From Gonatopus flavifemur (taxonomy: Eukaryota > Arthropoda > Insecta > Hymenoptera > Dryinidae): a stretch of 64,000 nucleotides of DNA. The notes under the pieces were generated by a model. That model was not told where the DNA came from. It did not search any database and saw only the letters and a list, made by a program, of their open reading frames with translations. A program made the position numbers and the translations under genes. Shown here one piece after another: positions 46,407-58,640 of this stretch. The stretch lies in NCBI GenBank assembly GCA_018340375.1, contig JAFFJZ010000001.1, forward strand, positions 49,530,001 to 49,594,000. The letters are read 5' to 3'. Every line of letters begins with the position of its first letter. The stretch's first letter is position 1.

Positions 46407-46756
46407 CACAGAGAAAAAGGGATTCGCTGTGGCAGCGAAATCTACTTTTGCTGGGTTCCTTTTGCCAGAGCAGCAAATTTTTTGTTGTGACAGCAAACTA
46501 TTCGCTGTCCCAGCAATCTTGTTAGCTGCGACAGCGAATTTTTAGCTATGGCAGCAAAAAATGTTTGCTATCGCAGCAAAATTTGTTTGCTATTCCGTAT
46601 ATAATACTGAAAATTTGCTGGCTGAGCAAACATTTTTTGCTGTAGTAGCTAACACGATTGCTGTTATAGCAAATTTTTAGCTAGGTCAGCCAAAAAGTTG
46701 GCTATTCTATATATAATACCTCGATTTGCTGCGTCAGCAAATTTTTCCTCTCCGTG
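46407..46756. mobile_element. CACAGAG/CACGGAG element made of about 21-bp AGCAAA repeats
   Basis: Flanked by TA on both sides; ends CACAGAGAAAAAGG and TTTTTCCTCTCCGTG. The interior is a diverged array of units of the form GCTNNGNCAGCAAATTTTT, about 21 bp each, six or more in a row, continuing with inverted TTTGCT/AGCAAA words. Related copies are at 9656-9873 (truncated) and 42690-42918. Confidence 0.85.
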
Positions 46757-46767
46757 TACACACCAGG

Positions 46768-47265
46768 ACCCTGGTAGACATTAGTCTGAGTGTCCCACTT
46801 ACCATCCATGCACTAATTGGGATCCATGTTGGGGCAACCAGATAATACATTCCAGCCAATTTGACTTTGGTATTCAAACATTCAGTTGGCTTATGTAGAA
46901 TTTTCATGCTTCAACCGATCGTACGGTAACAATGATAGTCCATGAATACGCTCAGGAGAATAATAGGAGGCCCAAACGTATCAATTTGTCACTCAGGATT
47001 ATTTTATGGAAATAAATTCAAAAGTAACGAACTTGACTTGGGATTACATTTCAAAATACATTTTCACCTTATTCATAGGTGTGATTTTGCTGAAGAAATC
47101 TGATTTCACATTTCTAATTAACAATTTGACTCACACCCTAGTGATTTCCTGGGGCATCTGGGTGAGCACAGGCTAGGAAGTGCGTTACAAAACTAGCTGG
47201 AAACCAACTCAACATCTGGGAAAATTACCTGGGGTCTATCTAATCCCCGATCACAATTTCTACTG
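46768..47265 (+). repeat. Dispersed repeat, about 500 bp, copy 1
   Basis: Starts CTGGTAGACATTAGTCTGAG and matches, in inverse orientation, the end of the window (63510-64000): GGTAACCAGATAACACATTCC-type, AATAATCC and AGAAATGTGAAATCA-type blocks align throughout with about one mismatch in five to ten. No ORF and no TIR; the class is unknown (non-autonomous DNA element, solo LTR or Helitron-like). Confidence 0.7.
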
Positions 47266-47517
47266 GAGGATGGTGTAATAACTGTACTCTAATTGGTATT
47301 AATTTTCAAAATACAATACAAATCTGCATGAAGTCAACACAAATTGGAAATAAAATTTTAACGTAGAATTGATGGACGCATATACACATCAAAAAGTGGT
47401 TACCGGAGGTCAAATTTTTAACAGTGTAGTATTCAGTGAAATTTATCTTTTTCTTAACTTTGTTTAAAACAAAGTCAAGACATAATTTTTACGTTATTTA
47501 TAAAGAACAATATAATA

Positions 47518-47741
47518 ACCCTTTCCGACACCAACTTATATTTGAGCCGATGTATTGTCAAGCGTTTAAAGGTATCTTAGAGAAGAATCAACTGAATCGG
47601 CACGATTTTTCCCTATTTTCCAATATATCAACTAGAATTTCATTAAGGATAAAGCTCCTGTAAATAAATATCCTATATTCCACAGTTAGAAAACATTAAA
47701 AAACATCGTCTCATGTATGGACAAAGTGTCGGAAAGGGGTA
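47518..47741. mobile_element. MITE with CCCTTTCCGACAC ends
   Basis: ACCCTTTCCGACACCAAC at the left pairs with GTGTCGGAAAGGGGT at the right. CCCTTT-type ends recall piggyBac, but the flanks (ATAA/TAAT) are not a clean TTAA. The interior is weakly symmetric. Confidence 0.45.
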
Positions 47742-48553
47742 ATTATTATAATGTATTATTAATAATAATTGAATGATCATTTTCTCGTACAAGACGTGAA
47801 TCAGAGGAATATATAGTTTATATTTGATGAATAATATCCCAAAGTTGAAAGATGAATCCAGAAATATTAAACGATCGACAAATCGCAGTCTTTCATGCAA
47901 TGATTTCACTTGATAAATCACAAATTTGTATCATGAAATTGTCAACCGACATATATAACGGAATGTATCTACTCACTCTTGTGTTTTCAAATTTTGCATA
48001 CCCTTCCTTTCCAAATTTCAATGGCAGTTGAATTAAAATCAACGAGGTTTCGTGAACAGAAACACAATTTTGAAACTTTTCTTGTCATCGGAGAACATCC
48101 AGGCAGTATAACGCTAACCGGTTGAAGGTTATTCGATCGATATAAGCAGACAGCTTTGTCGGGGGTGTAGACCCCAACTGAGATAGGGGTACTTTTATGC
48201 GCGCGCAACCTTTACATAGTTCACTACATATAACATACATTTCGATTTATTGAAATGTACTATTGCGATATTCGATTGTTTTCGATATATATTCAATTTG
48301 AATGAGAATAGAAAATACATTCCTTCGCTTTCCGAACTTGAACTGCGTCAATTTCATTCAAGTCACTATCTCATAATTCACATTTCTGTGTTGAAGTCTC
48401 CTTATATTTACAGTGGAATAGAGATGTTTAAGGTTATACATATAATTTATAGTGGACAAATTTGGCAAAAAAATCCCCCCCCAAGTCTGTTTGTTCAGTT
48501 TAGAATTTCTTTGAATGTACCTGAATTCCAATGAAAATTTTTTATCTCGATCT

Positions 48554-49033
48554 GGGGCCGTCCATAAACTACGTAGTCCTATTTTTGCGACTTTTGACCC
48601 CCCCCCCCCTCCTCCCATGTGGCACTACCGTGGCTTTTCTCTGAACTCCCCCCCCCCTCCTCACGGAAACGCAGTTCCTTACGTTCAACCAAATTAATTT
48701 CAATCAGAAGAATTTTTATTTAAAATATGACCCTAATAAAATTTTCAATCACTGAAATGAGAGATTTATTCCATTGAAATGAAATTTCTGTGATTCCAAA
48801 TGAAATTTACTTGAATCAAGTGGAATCTTATTTAATCCAATCAAATATCTATTCAGTTTATATTCGAGTGGATCATTTTGCTGGATGTTCATATAGTATT
48901 TTTTTCTTTCAAGTACAACATAAATAAAAAACCACATAGCTCGAAGCGGAAACCCCCCACGTGTAGCTCAGCGTAGCATATCATCTTACCCTTCCCTCCC
49001 TCTTTATGGACCACGTAGTTTACGGACGACCCC
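48554..49033. mobile_element. GGGGCCGTCCATAAACTACGT element with C-runs
   Basis: GGGGCCGTCCATAAACTACG at the left; the right end, inverted, reads GGGGTCGTCCGTAAACTACG. Two long C-runs (about 48598 and 48648) and ACCCCCCACGTG lie inside. No ORF. Same style as 51033-51466. Confidence 0.8.
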
Positions 49034-49046
49034 TTTCGCTAAAATT

Positions 49047-49155
49047 TCCTCACAGCACCACAGTCCCAGAAGAATTTTTAAAGAATTCATAAAGAACACA
49101 ATCAGTTCGATAAGAATTCTTTATGGATTCTTCTTGGACTGTGGTACTATGTGGG
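49047..49155. mobile_element. CCTCACAGC hairpin MITE, second copy
   Basis: CCTCACAGCACCACAGTCCC... GAATTCATAAAGAACAC... GGACTGTGGTACTATGTGGG; nearly the same as 7782-7890. It lies only 13 nt from the right end of the preceding element. Confidence 0.8.
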
Positions 49156-49795
49156 TTATTTGATTGAATCTTTCGTGAATCTCAAACTTTGAACTCTATA
49201 TGAAATTATCAACTTTGAATTATTTTGAATCTCCCTGAATTCCTTCAACTCTACCTGATACCCTGAGAGGAAGATAACTGCGGCAATTAATATTCTGTTG
49301 TCTCAGCTAAATTTTTATTCACACCAGTTAGAATCTAAGTGACGTAAATAAAAGTCTAAGTGCATGAAATGTGAATGGAACAGTTTATTTAATGGGAATA
49401 AAAAATTTAATTGGCGTAACTGAATTCTTATTCAGAGTGACCAAATTTCCTAGCTGTTTAATAATCAATTAGACTCTCATTCTCAGTGTAATTTTTAAAT
49501 CCCTCTAATATGAGCAGTAAAGTGAGAATTTACCAATTTTTCTACGTATCTTTTAACCCACGTGTGAGTTTTGGCCCGAGAATGAGCTAAAATCAACTCG
49601 ATATTTTTGAATAAATGAAGCATGATTTGTTCATAGTTAGCAGAAAATAACAGAGTTTGAAAAAATTCGAATAAGGGAACCATTTCATCGCCATTACTGG
49701 ATATAAATTGATTATCAATTCCGAAGTTCTCTTTTTATGGTTAAATAATTAGATAACAATGCTTTTCAATATTCTGCTCAAACTATACTGAGAGA
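49156..49795. other. No gene or element recognised
   Basis: The 62-codon minus frame at 49495-49683 has no recognisable motif. Confidence 0.3.
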
Positions 49796-50030
49796 AAAAT
49801 TAGCTTGATCCTAAGAACATATTTTCTTGGTCTAAGAATATAAAATTTTTTCCTATCTAAAGAGAATACGTACTCGGGGTAAGAAAGTTTTCTTCATATC
49901 ACGTTGTATAGCTTCAAACTGAGTCGATGTTTTCTTCGTTTGAAGAAAGTTTTCTTGATTCAAGAAAATATCGGATTGGACTAGGTCAATCTAATATTTT
50001 CTTGGTTTAAGATTGTTTTTTCTCTCAGTG
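49796..50030. mobile_element. CACTGAG-ended foldback MITE, TA TSD
   Basis: TACTGAGAGAAAAATTAGC at the left, inverse of TTGTTTTTTCTCTCAGTG at the right, TA on both flanks. TTCTTG/CAAGAA words recur inside, as in 28382-28637. Confidence 0.85.
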
Positions 50031-50403
50031 TATACGCTTTTGACAAGAGTACACAGTAAAAATTAAAACTTGAAGTGATCCCGAATATCAGCTTAAAAAT
50101 GCAGCCAAAAAGAGCGCCTATTCCAACTGAAAGTAAGCAATGAAAAAGACTGAATTTGAGTCAATTTCATTAATTAATGTTTAATTAGTAGCAGAGTCGA
50201 TATTAAGAAAATATGTTTATAAAGTGGATTTTTCTTCATCGCCAATCCTCTGAAGATAGATTTAATGGTATATTTATCTATTTATTTATTGAAAAAACTC
50301 TATGGAGTTTTTATAACTAACATTTATGAAATTTGATTTGCCGATTCATGAAAATTCTGAGAAAACGTTGTTTTATACTTAAATTTCAAGAGCTTCAGAA
50401 ATA

Positions 50404-50636
50404 CAGTACAGGCCAAAAGTTTGAATACACCCAGAGGAAAAACAATTTTTCCAGTTGATGTGTTTGTTTCAGGAGATCAACTTACTTTATTTACATAATT
50501 TTATTGTGTTTTATATTGTTTAGACATTTTTCGATTATTATTTATGTAGTTTATATGAATTAAATCAATTTCGAATAGCGAAGATGTAAAAGTGTTAAAT
50601 GTCTTCATGTTAATTCAAACTTATGGCCTGTACTGT
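50404..50636. mobile_element. Tc1/mariner-type MITE, TA TSD
   Basis: CAGTACAGGCCAAAAGTTTG and the inverse of CAAACTTATGGCCTGTACTG, flanked by TA. The AAAAGTTTGAATACA terminal block is typical of Tc1-like TIRs. 233 bp, non-coding. Confidence 0.85.
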
Positions 50637-51032
50637 ATGCTCTATTCCAAGGAGCCCCTGGATGTAAGAATTTTTTACTCGCATTTGTTTTGAACGAAGT
50701 AGGATCGTGAGATCTTCGAGCCAATTTGAGCTTCGATCCGATTTGCGAGCCGAACCTATTTGCTCAAAACTCGGAATAGCTTGGGTCGCGGCAACACTAA
50801 TTGAATCGAGAGTCTTCATTCAATAATAGATTACTGATACTAATTTATCAACGAAAAATTATATCAATAGCCACTTGAATTTCACGACATTTATTGTATA
50901 CGATAACTCATGGTTATATAACAATTGATAAAGCTGGATTATTAAATAACTTAATAATCAATGAACTGAGAATTTTCAATCATTCAACTCACTCCGGAAT
51001 GAAATTAAAAATTTCATTAGATATGGAAGTTT

Positions 51033-51466
51033 GGGAGCGTCCATCAATTACGTGAGGTATTTTCGAGGATTTTTTGACCCCCCTCCCGCCCCATGTTGAG
51101 ATTCCGTAGGATTTTCCGCAACTCCCTCTCCCTCCCCCTAATCTCACGTGAGATTTTTTAGAATTCCTGCTTTGGGTGTACATGCGTTGAATTACTAAAA
51201 AAGAAAAAAAAAACACGATCTGTTCTGTTACTTTTATTTAAGACTAGCAATAACTAGTATTCAAGAATATTACCGTAATTTGAAATCACAATGATGACAT
51301 TGAATTTTTTTCAAAATAACTCCACGCAATTTTACACCGTTTTTTGCTAGAAAAAAGTTACGTGATATTTGCTAAGACACCCCCTCTCCCCCAAGTGAGA
51401 TTTGATAAAATTTAGCTTGATCCCCTTCCCCCCCTTAAACACCTCACGTAATTAATAGACGCCCCC
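51033..51466. mobile_element. GGGAGCGTCCATCAATTACGT element with C-rich tracts
   Basis: GGGAGCGTCCATCAATTACG at the left; the right end, inverted, reads GGGGGCGTCTATTAATTACG, and both continue GTGAGGT. CCCCCTCCCGCCCC and CCCTTCCCCCCCTT tracts lie inside. It shares its layout with 48554-49033. Confidence 0.8.
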
Positions 51467-52074
51467 TTTGATTTGCGGTAACTTAATTTATTATGTGGCA
51501 AAAGATTGACTACGAGGAGAAATGTCTGTTTATATTTTATTCTACACTGTGAAAATTATGGGAAATTCTAACTGTTTTTAATAATGCATTTCATGCCCAT
51601 CGTATGAAAATTGTTTCCTCTTCGACGAAAATACGAACTGAAATAAAGTGCAAACGAAGCGTATGACGAGGCGTGAGAACAACATTAATGAGAGGTGAAC
51701 AAAGAGTAAATAAAACGGATTTGAAGGGTATTTGAAGCGAAATTTGAAATGAAAAAAGCGTGTAAAAATTAAGGCTTCATGAAGAGTGTTGAGAATGCAA
51801 GAGAAGCGTACTTGAAGGGATCCTAAAATAAAAATTCTGACAGCTTGGTAAGATTTGAATCCATGTCTTGCACAGAGAGGAAAATGCGACTGGAAAATAT
51901 TGTAATATTTTAATTTCGAAGAAAATTTATTCTCTTGACATTCAAATTTCGAGCTTTTTCAGCGACGTAGATAAACTCTCAAATAATCATCCCTGTAAAT
52001 TTCAGATTATCCTACGCATTGAGTAATTTGGTTGGAAACAACCGTGCTCGGATGGTAAGCTCGCATTCTTTTAA
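51467..52074. other. No gene or element recognised
   Basis: AT-rich; short frames only. Confidence 0.3.
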
Positions 52075-52319
52075 GGGGATACCAGCGACTTCTGACGATG
52101 CACTCCGAGCCAAATCTTTCCTCACTAATTATTCGAAAATGAAGAAATAACATCAAAATATCATTATGTACAAATCACCTTAATTGATTGAAGAAGGTCT
52201 GTACAGAGCGATATTTTGATTTTATGGCTTCATTTTTGAATAATTTGTCAGAATAGTTTTGATCGTGGCCTTTTCTAACCACGGTTGTGGTTGCATTTCC
52301 AGGGGTCGCTGGTATCACC
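52075..52319. mobile_element. Foldback MITE with TTAA flanks
   Basis: TTAA on both sides, ends GGGGATACCAGCGACTTCTG and, inverted, AGGTGATACCAGCGACCCCTG (one extra base). Arms continue through TTCGAAAATGAAG / CTTCATTTTTGAA and ATCAAAATATC / GATATTTTGAT. The TTAA duplication suggests piggyBac or Kolobok-type mobilisation. Confidence 0.75.
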
Positions 52320-54606
52320 TTTAAGTGAAAGTTCCACAATATTTCAATATACGATCATATTCACTTGCAAATTCTTACCTCCCTGACAACTAAGAGTTCT
52401 TTACAGACTTCTTTAGGAACTCTTTTGATTTGATACTCTCCTAGGTGTTCAGAATTCTCGAAGGATTCTTTGTTAAACACGTCATTACCTGGGCTATGTA
52501 TTTTGAATCAGTTGAAGTTTCTTTTGTAGATAAAAATACCATAATGTTGAAACTATCATTTAATTACGTTCTTTTATCTAGAATGAGTACTGAAAACAAT
52601 GATAGAAGATTGGTATAATTTTCCTGAACCCAGCACCTTCAATGCGAAAGAGATGCATGTAAAATAATTAATTTTACCGTGATTACAAATAGGGCGGTAA
52701 GATACTTTTTTCTTCTTCCTTGATCAATAATTTCTATCGAAATAAAGATATTTCAGAATGAATATTCTAAGAAGACAATTTCAATGAACGTTTGAGCGAT
52801 AATAGCATTCAAAATGCAGTGATAAATACAACAGACTTGTCTGACACTGTGACTGATTTACACTGCGATGCCGATTCGTTTGTATCCCAGTTGCAGTTTA
52901 CTAGCCTAGATTCCTGTTCATGTTTTCAACTGCAAGTAGAGAGGAAATCATTCGCTTCGTGCGCATGCGCGATTTTATGATTCCCGTTAGTCGGACATTC
53001 ACTATGACGTGGTCTTTCATTCCTCGATGAAGTGACTTATCTCCAACGATTGCATCCACGGATTTGCGAAAAAATAAGACCAAACCTTCAGATAAATGGA
53101 ATAGAATGAACATGAAATTAACAAACCGATAACTATGTTTTCTCATTGTTCATTTTATCATTTACTGATAAATTTATGACTGTTTTTATTCGAGTCTTTG
53201 TTTTGCCTTTATGCAGATAAATCCGTAATCATCGGTACACAGTAAACATTTTATATTAGATATTAGCATATTTATTATGTACTTTTGGGATATATTTGAT
53301 TATGTCGCTATGAACCACAAGTATACGAGCATTCACCATATTTAAAATAAATATTATTCTGAGCCTCATAATAAAGTATATCCCACGAGTACTATAAAAA
53401 TATGGTAATCTTTAATATAAACTTTCCTCTGTGGATACACTACTTCTTCGATTAATGAGAATGAAAGGAAATAAAAATAAAAATTCGCATATAATCTGAT
53501 GTCTCATTATCCGTGATGAATATAGCGGTGAAGTTGAGTGATAACTTATGTTTGGGTTCATTCTTTCAGTCCCCTGCTTGAAATTGCAGAAAACTGTAGC
53601 TAACACGAACAGAGGTCCATGATTCATTCATGTGAATTTTAGTTTCAGAATATCAGCTTCCAAATTTACTAAAATGATGAAACTTCACATTTCAGTTATT
53701 CAACTCTGTAATTACGTATGTTCAAAGACTGAAAATTCATTCTTTATGGATATTTTGCATCACATTGACTCACGTGAGTTATTCAAAATAAACAGGAAAA
53801 GCATTCTAATAATCAATAAGGAAATATAAATAAATAATTTTGGCAGCAAATATGAGCAGAATTACTGATTTTTGCAAACATAAATCGCTCTTCAAAAAAG
53901 CAGAAAGTTCCTATCTCTGCAAATGATGTTTCAAAACAAAAGAATTTATTCGTCATTTCTCATGAAATCTGTTGTGAGCTATCGAATTATCCAAATGCTT
54001 TGCATTCTTTTCGAATTCGAACAAAAATCCTACGCATGATATAACATCCAGAAAACTACCTTCATGAATCAAATCCATGAAAACGAAATGATATTTTGTT
54101 TCTTCTTCGAGAGAATTTATGAGTGAAGAATTCTCGCCATTGATTACCAATTCTATGCTTCAATTCAAAAACACAAAGGTTGTTATGAAATGCAGTCGGA
54201 CATAATACCATTGTTTTCCATTCCTGTACTTTCGTTACGCTACCTCGAGGAAGATTCTTTGAACCAAAACGGAACGTTGTCTGTGGAATGAGAGGGTTGG
54301 AAGTGTTGAGGGCATAAGGGTTCATCGCGCATATAGCAGTTCGTATCGAATAATCCATAGATTCTGACTAATCAATGTTCTTCATTGTCAATCAGTGGCT
54401 CAATCGATTCTTCGAACTGTGTGCATATATGATAATTAAATATCACCCACCATCATCGCCATCAGGTCCGATGACAATAGCATTCGATCGATGCACGTGT
54501 AATGGAATCGAGAAATCATTGGAATAAAAATTACTGTAATCGATACGATACTGATATTTTATGTCCAACTTACACGAATGAGTGATCTTCATTTCCTCTC
54601 TGCTTA
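52320..54606. other. No gene confirmed; one protein-like frame at 52771-52980 (+)
   Basis: The plus frame (EDNFNERLSDNSIQNAV... to ...SFASCACAIL) has a protein-like composition, but there is no ATG and no clear splice partner, so it is not called. A 98-codon minus frame at 54062-54358 is likewise unrecognised. Confidence 0.3.
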
Positions 54607-54845
54607 CACTCAGAAAAATGGTTTACTTGAATATGAACCTACTAGAGATTTAATTGTATCCAATAAAATTTTATTTGATTCAAGTAAATTTTATTTGACA
54701 TGAATAAAAATTTATTCGGATGAAATAAATTGTTTATTTGATCCAACTAAAACTCTAATAGGTTCATATATAAATAGACATTGCAGTTGAGTCAAACGAA
54801 TTTTCGTTGAATCAAATAAATCCAGGCATACCATTTTTCTGGGTG
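54607..54845. mobile_element. CACTCAG-ended MITE of AAATAAA words, TA TSD
   Basis: CACTCAGAAAAATGGTTTAC at the left, inverse of ATACCATTTTTCTGGGTG at the right, TA on both flanks. Same style as the 55071 family. Confidence 0.75.
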
Positions 54846-54985
54846 TATAGACAACACAGAACAAAGGTAAGACGCCTGGAGGAGTGATAAGAGAATCAGT
54901 ACAATTCCACCGCAAATCATTTATCAATATACCAACTACTGTTGAATTGATGTCTATCCGCTATTCTATCAGTACAGAGTCACAT

Positions 54986-55566
54986 CCCAATCAGAAAAAT
55001 CAGAATTATGCTAATGTTGACAACAGGTGCAGTACAGTGCCAGTATTGGGTCTCCAACACTTGGCCAACACACTGAAAAAAAAATTTATTCCAGTCAAAT
55101 AAATATTTATTCGTCCTGTACCAAAGAAATATTTATTAGAATTAACAAAATATTCTTTGGAATCAAAATAATTTATTTGAATTAGATAGATGGTTTTAAT
55201 CGTTTATTTGATTCCGATAAATTATTTTGGTTCCAAAGAATATTTTGTTAATTCTAATAAATATTTCTTTGGTACAGGACAAATAAATATTTATTTGAGT
55301 GGAATACATTTTTTTTCAGTGCACGTACTGGATCATTCCTGGATACATAGAAATACAGCACTATGCCTGTACCGATAAACCAGTACTGGGAGCTCAATAC
55401 TGGCCAGGTACTGATTCAGTACAGGCACTGCACTGATTGCAAATAATAGTATTAGTACTCCATCTCCAGTACAGCAAAGCGTTATCATCCCGGACAAATG
55501 CCCGTACCCTGCCAGTCTTGGCCAGTACTGGTGCAGTACTACGCCTGCTGTAAATTTCTGGTTGGG
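54986..55566. repeat. CAGTACTGG-rich repeat hosting a MITE
   Basis: CCCAATCAGAAAAATC at the left and the inverse of AAATTTCTGGTTGGG at the right. CAGTACTGG, GGCCAGTA and CAGTACAG words recur on both sides of the MITE at 55071-55321. Confidence 0.5.
55071..55321. mobile_element. CACTGAAAAA palindromic MITE, CA TSD, copy A
   Basis: CACTGAAAAAAAAATTTATTCC to ...TTTTTTTTCAGTG, CA on both flanks. It contains GTCCTGTACCAAAGAAATAT and AATTAACAAAATATTCTTTGG with their inverses. Copies: 60645-60896 (full), 59615-59810 (left-truncated) and 58423-58640 (diverged). Confidence 0.9.
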
Positions 55567-56268
55567 ATAGTGCATGATTAACCGGAAGAGACGACATTAT
55601 GTCTACGGATTTGAAGACCAAAACAGTTCCTGGCTTTTGAAATTCTTATTCAACTGGTTGCGATTTAAAAAAATGAATTTCAAATGTTTGAAAACCTCAG
55701 CATTCCTCCAGAGAATACATTTATCTCTCCAGGATACAGCTAGTCTGGCCAACTGTAACGAATCTTTGCAAATCAAAAGATGTGGAAAAAAAATATTGTT
55801 CAAGTGAAAAAAAAAGGAAAATGAAGCAAAGCGGCAACTGAGCACGCAGCCTGAATAGCAACATCTTTAAGAGAGAACCAATGTCTTTTTTTCCTCATTC
55901 TTCAAATGCACGACCTTTTAACGGCTCTCAGTAGCAGAGGAAGAATACAATCGTCAAACCGTTTTCATACCGTTTCGAGCTGGCCTCGTTATACGAACCG
56001 TAACGTCGATCGGTAACACTAATGCAAAGCTCCGCACGTTGTAGTTAGCCGTCAAGTAAATCCGTTTCTCGTCAAATCAAGCACGAAGAAGAAAAAGAAG
56101 TGAACAACAATGAAAGAAAGAACCCTTTTTGCACCTTTAAGTGAATCTAAAGTCACGAAATTTCTATCTTCCTCACGCGTAGCACAGTTTTTCTTTCGTG
56201 ATTTCATCAGTATGAACAAAGGAGCGTTACAAATGTTTCGATTCTGTAATTCTAACGGAGAAGATAAG
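55567..56268. other. Unassigned, slightly GC-richer
   Basis: A 56-codon plus frame starting near 56110 (MKERTLFAPLSESK) ends at a small MITE. No domain is recognised. Confidence 0.3.
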
Positions 56269-56385
56269 CCTGGGTAGAAATCTTCTACCCAGAGAGAAAG
56301 GAAGCTGTAGGCCCAGATCTTTCTGACCAGGGCCTGAGCGGGACCTGGAATGGGTCAATTTACATTTCTACCCGGGAAGGTTTTG
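56269..56385. mobile_element. Small MITE with CCTGGGTAGAAAT ends
   Basis: CCTGGGTAGAAATCTTCTACCCAG is a perfect mini-palindrome at the left; the right end is ATTTCTACCCGGG. The ends resemble the start of the repeats at 46768 and 64000. Confidence 0.5.
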
Positions 56386-56976
56386 GTCGACATGTTTCTA
56401 AATAGACTTCCGTATTCACTTCATTTTATATAAGCTCTGTCTCACTAACTTATCGAAGATTTTGTTTTATCCACTCCAGATGGATTGTGCAAAGATTTTA
56501 TGTTGTTGAAAATTTGTCGATTGATTAACCTACTCCAACCTACTTGCAGTTGATGGTTCATCACTGAATGGAATCAGAAAATTTTCTCAAAAAACACACC
56601 GTAATTTAGATTTTTCTGAATTAAAACGTCTCTTTCCCGAAGATCGTTCTTGTCGATAAGTCGTTATCGGTCTTTGATAATGCTCCTTGGGGTCACGGTT
56701 CACCGCCGTTGCAACATTAGAAATGAAAGTAATCAAGCCACACACGCACACAAACTTTTCCCAAAAACAAGTGAATCAGTACCAAAACAAAACGCGATAA
56801 GACAGTAAACGCAGCACGAAGCTCTCTTATTACTCTCGTGATTAAATCACGATTGAACGACAATTCGATTTTTTCGGAACAAGGAAAAACATTGCGATCC
56901 AGATTTGAGTACATGTTTTGTAAACAAAATCATGTTTCATAATGAACCGCTTATCGATTTCTCCTCTCTGTCTTAC

Positions 56977-57009
56977 CTTCGAATTTTCGAGCATACTTTT
57001 CGATTTCAT
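56977..57009 (-). CDS. Candidate first coding exon, gene unknown
   Basis: ATGAAATCGAAAAGTATGCTC reads MKSKSMLENSK and runs straight into a strong donor, AAG|GTAAGACAG, in phase 0. An in-frame TAA lies four codons upstream and a short uORF (MIHET) lies before it. No partner exon was found, and the phase does not fit exon 2 of the Kip paralogue. Alternatively this is a chance donor. Confidence 0.2.
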
Positions 57010-57019
57010 TCGATTCAAG

Positions 57020-58422
57020 GCTTATGTCTCGTGTATCATTGCGCAACGCTTGTCAGGTGTAAGAGAAAGAAAAACAGTAAATAATCGATGTTTCGTATGT
57101 TAAACTTCTTCGGAGAAGTGAAGAAAGAGTGACGAGAAGTTTAAAAAATATCAAATTTAATTCATATAACAAATGTTGAAATATTAGAAACAATGACGTA
57201 TATCGTGAAAATAAATAATTTCGTGGAAACACGAACACGTATTTTATGCACTTCCACTCAGGATGTGTATATAAAGAATCACGAACAAACACAAAGATAT
57301 AATAATAAAAAGAAAAAAAGAACCAGTATACCTTTTCTTCCCGTTCGAAAGTCAGCAAAGCGCTTTTGTTTGATTTTTGTTCACAAATCTTTATCTTGCT
57401 CGTTGAATATTAATGAATCTCCAATTTTCTTCAAATAGTATTTAAATAATTCATGACAATTCAAAGGGGTCTCTGTTGTAAGATTTTTCATCGGGGGCGT
57501 TAAAGATTTTTACCCTGCCGGCAAAGTAATTCGAGCGGAATAATTATCATGGCACGATAGATGGTTCTTTCAAGTTGTTTTTTGAGGTAGGACCCTCTTG
57601 AATTTATCTTGAAACACGCTGCGGTGCATATACGTGTGCGTAAATACACAGCAATGAGGACACGATTTGCACAGATTTTTCGCACAGGTGTTGAGATTCG
57701 GATAAAGTAAACGGTATCACGCTTGAAATAGTAATCAATCCCTCCGGATTGAGAGAAAATATAAGTCTTATTCGATTCGACAAAAGAGAGAATATTTTCT
57801 TCATGAAATACCTTTAAATTCAAGAATGCAACGGACGAAAAATTGTTTTATCTGAACGACAATGTGCACTGACTAAATTCATAACAACTTTCAAGTTTAA
57901 CCGCATGTGACTGGCATAAATTTGTCCTCGAAGCAAACACATATGTCTGATTAATATTAACGATCTCGCGTACTGTTTAACCGTTACTCGAAAGGATAAA
58001 TGCATTTCCCAATTCTTTCTGACGAGTTTAAAACGTTTCAACCGTGATATATCATTTTTGACAAATTATCGAGTCCTGAATAATTTTCTGGAACGAAATA
58101 CTATTTTTAATTGAGTGTGATTCTGGAAAAGAATGAATTTCATTTATAATCAATAAGGTAATAGCAATTACAGTATGAATGCTATCATTTCGAATATGAA
58201 TGTTTAAACTCAAACAATTTGATTACATTATTATGAATTCGTATCAAGTTGATTAATTGAAGATGGTTCATTCGCGGGAAGGATCCTCCAGAAATGTTTA
58301 ATTCTAAAGCATAAATAAGTTAAATTAATAATTTATGTACACCGAGTGTATGCCTTGTTTGCACAATTTAACGACACCCATGGTATGCGTTGCGAAATAA
58401 CGATGGACGTTTTAAGGGACTA
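57020..58422. other. No gene or element recognised
   Basis: Overlapping chance frames on both strands; no motif or TIR. Confidence 0.3.
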
Positions 58423-58640
58423 CACTGGATAAAATATTTATTTGTAGAAATTAAATATTCAATTAGATGGAAAAACTGATCACTTGTGGCGAATAAATTG
58501 TTTATTTAGAAGACCAATTTATTTGGCGCAAGCATTCCATCATTTGATTCGATTAAATATTCCATTAATCCTAAGAAATATTTTATGGAGAGAGGACAAA
58601 CAAACTATTCATTTGGTTGAAAGAAATTTTTTTTTCAGTG
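58423..58640. mobile_element. CACTGG palindromic MITE, TA TSD
   Basis: CACTGGATAAAATATTTATTTG to ...AATTTTTTTTTCAGTG, TA on both flanks. A 143-codon plus frame begins inside it and is not a gene. Confidence 0.75.

Noticed and set aside
52771..52980. Protein-like plus frame ending SFASCACAIL
   Set aside because: Composition is plausible, but there is no ATG, no convincing acceptor and no recognised similarity.
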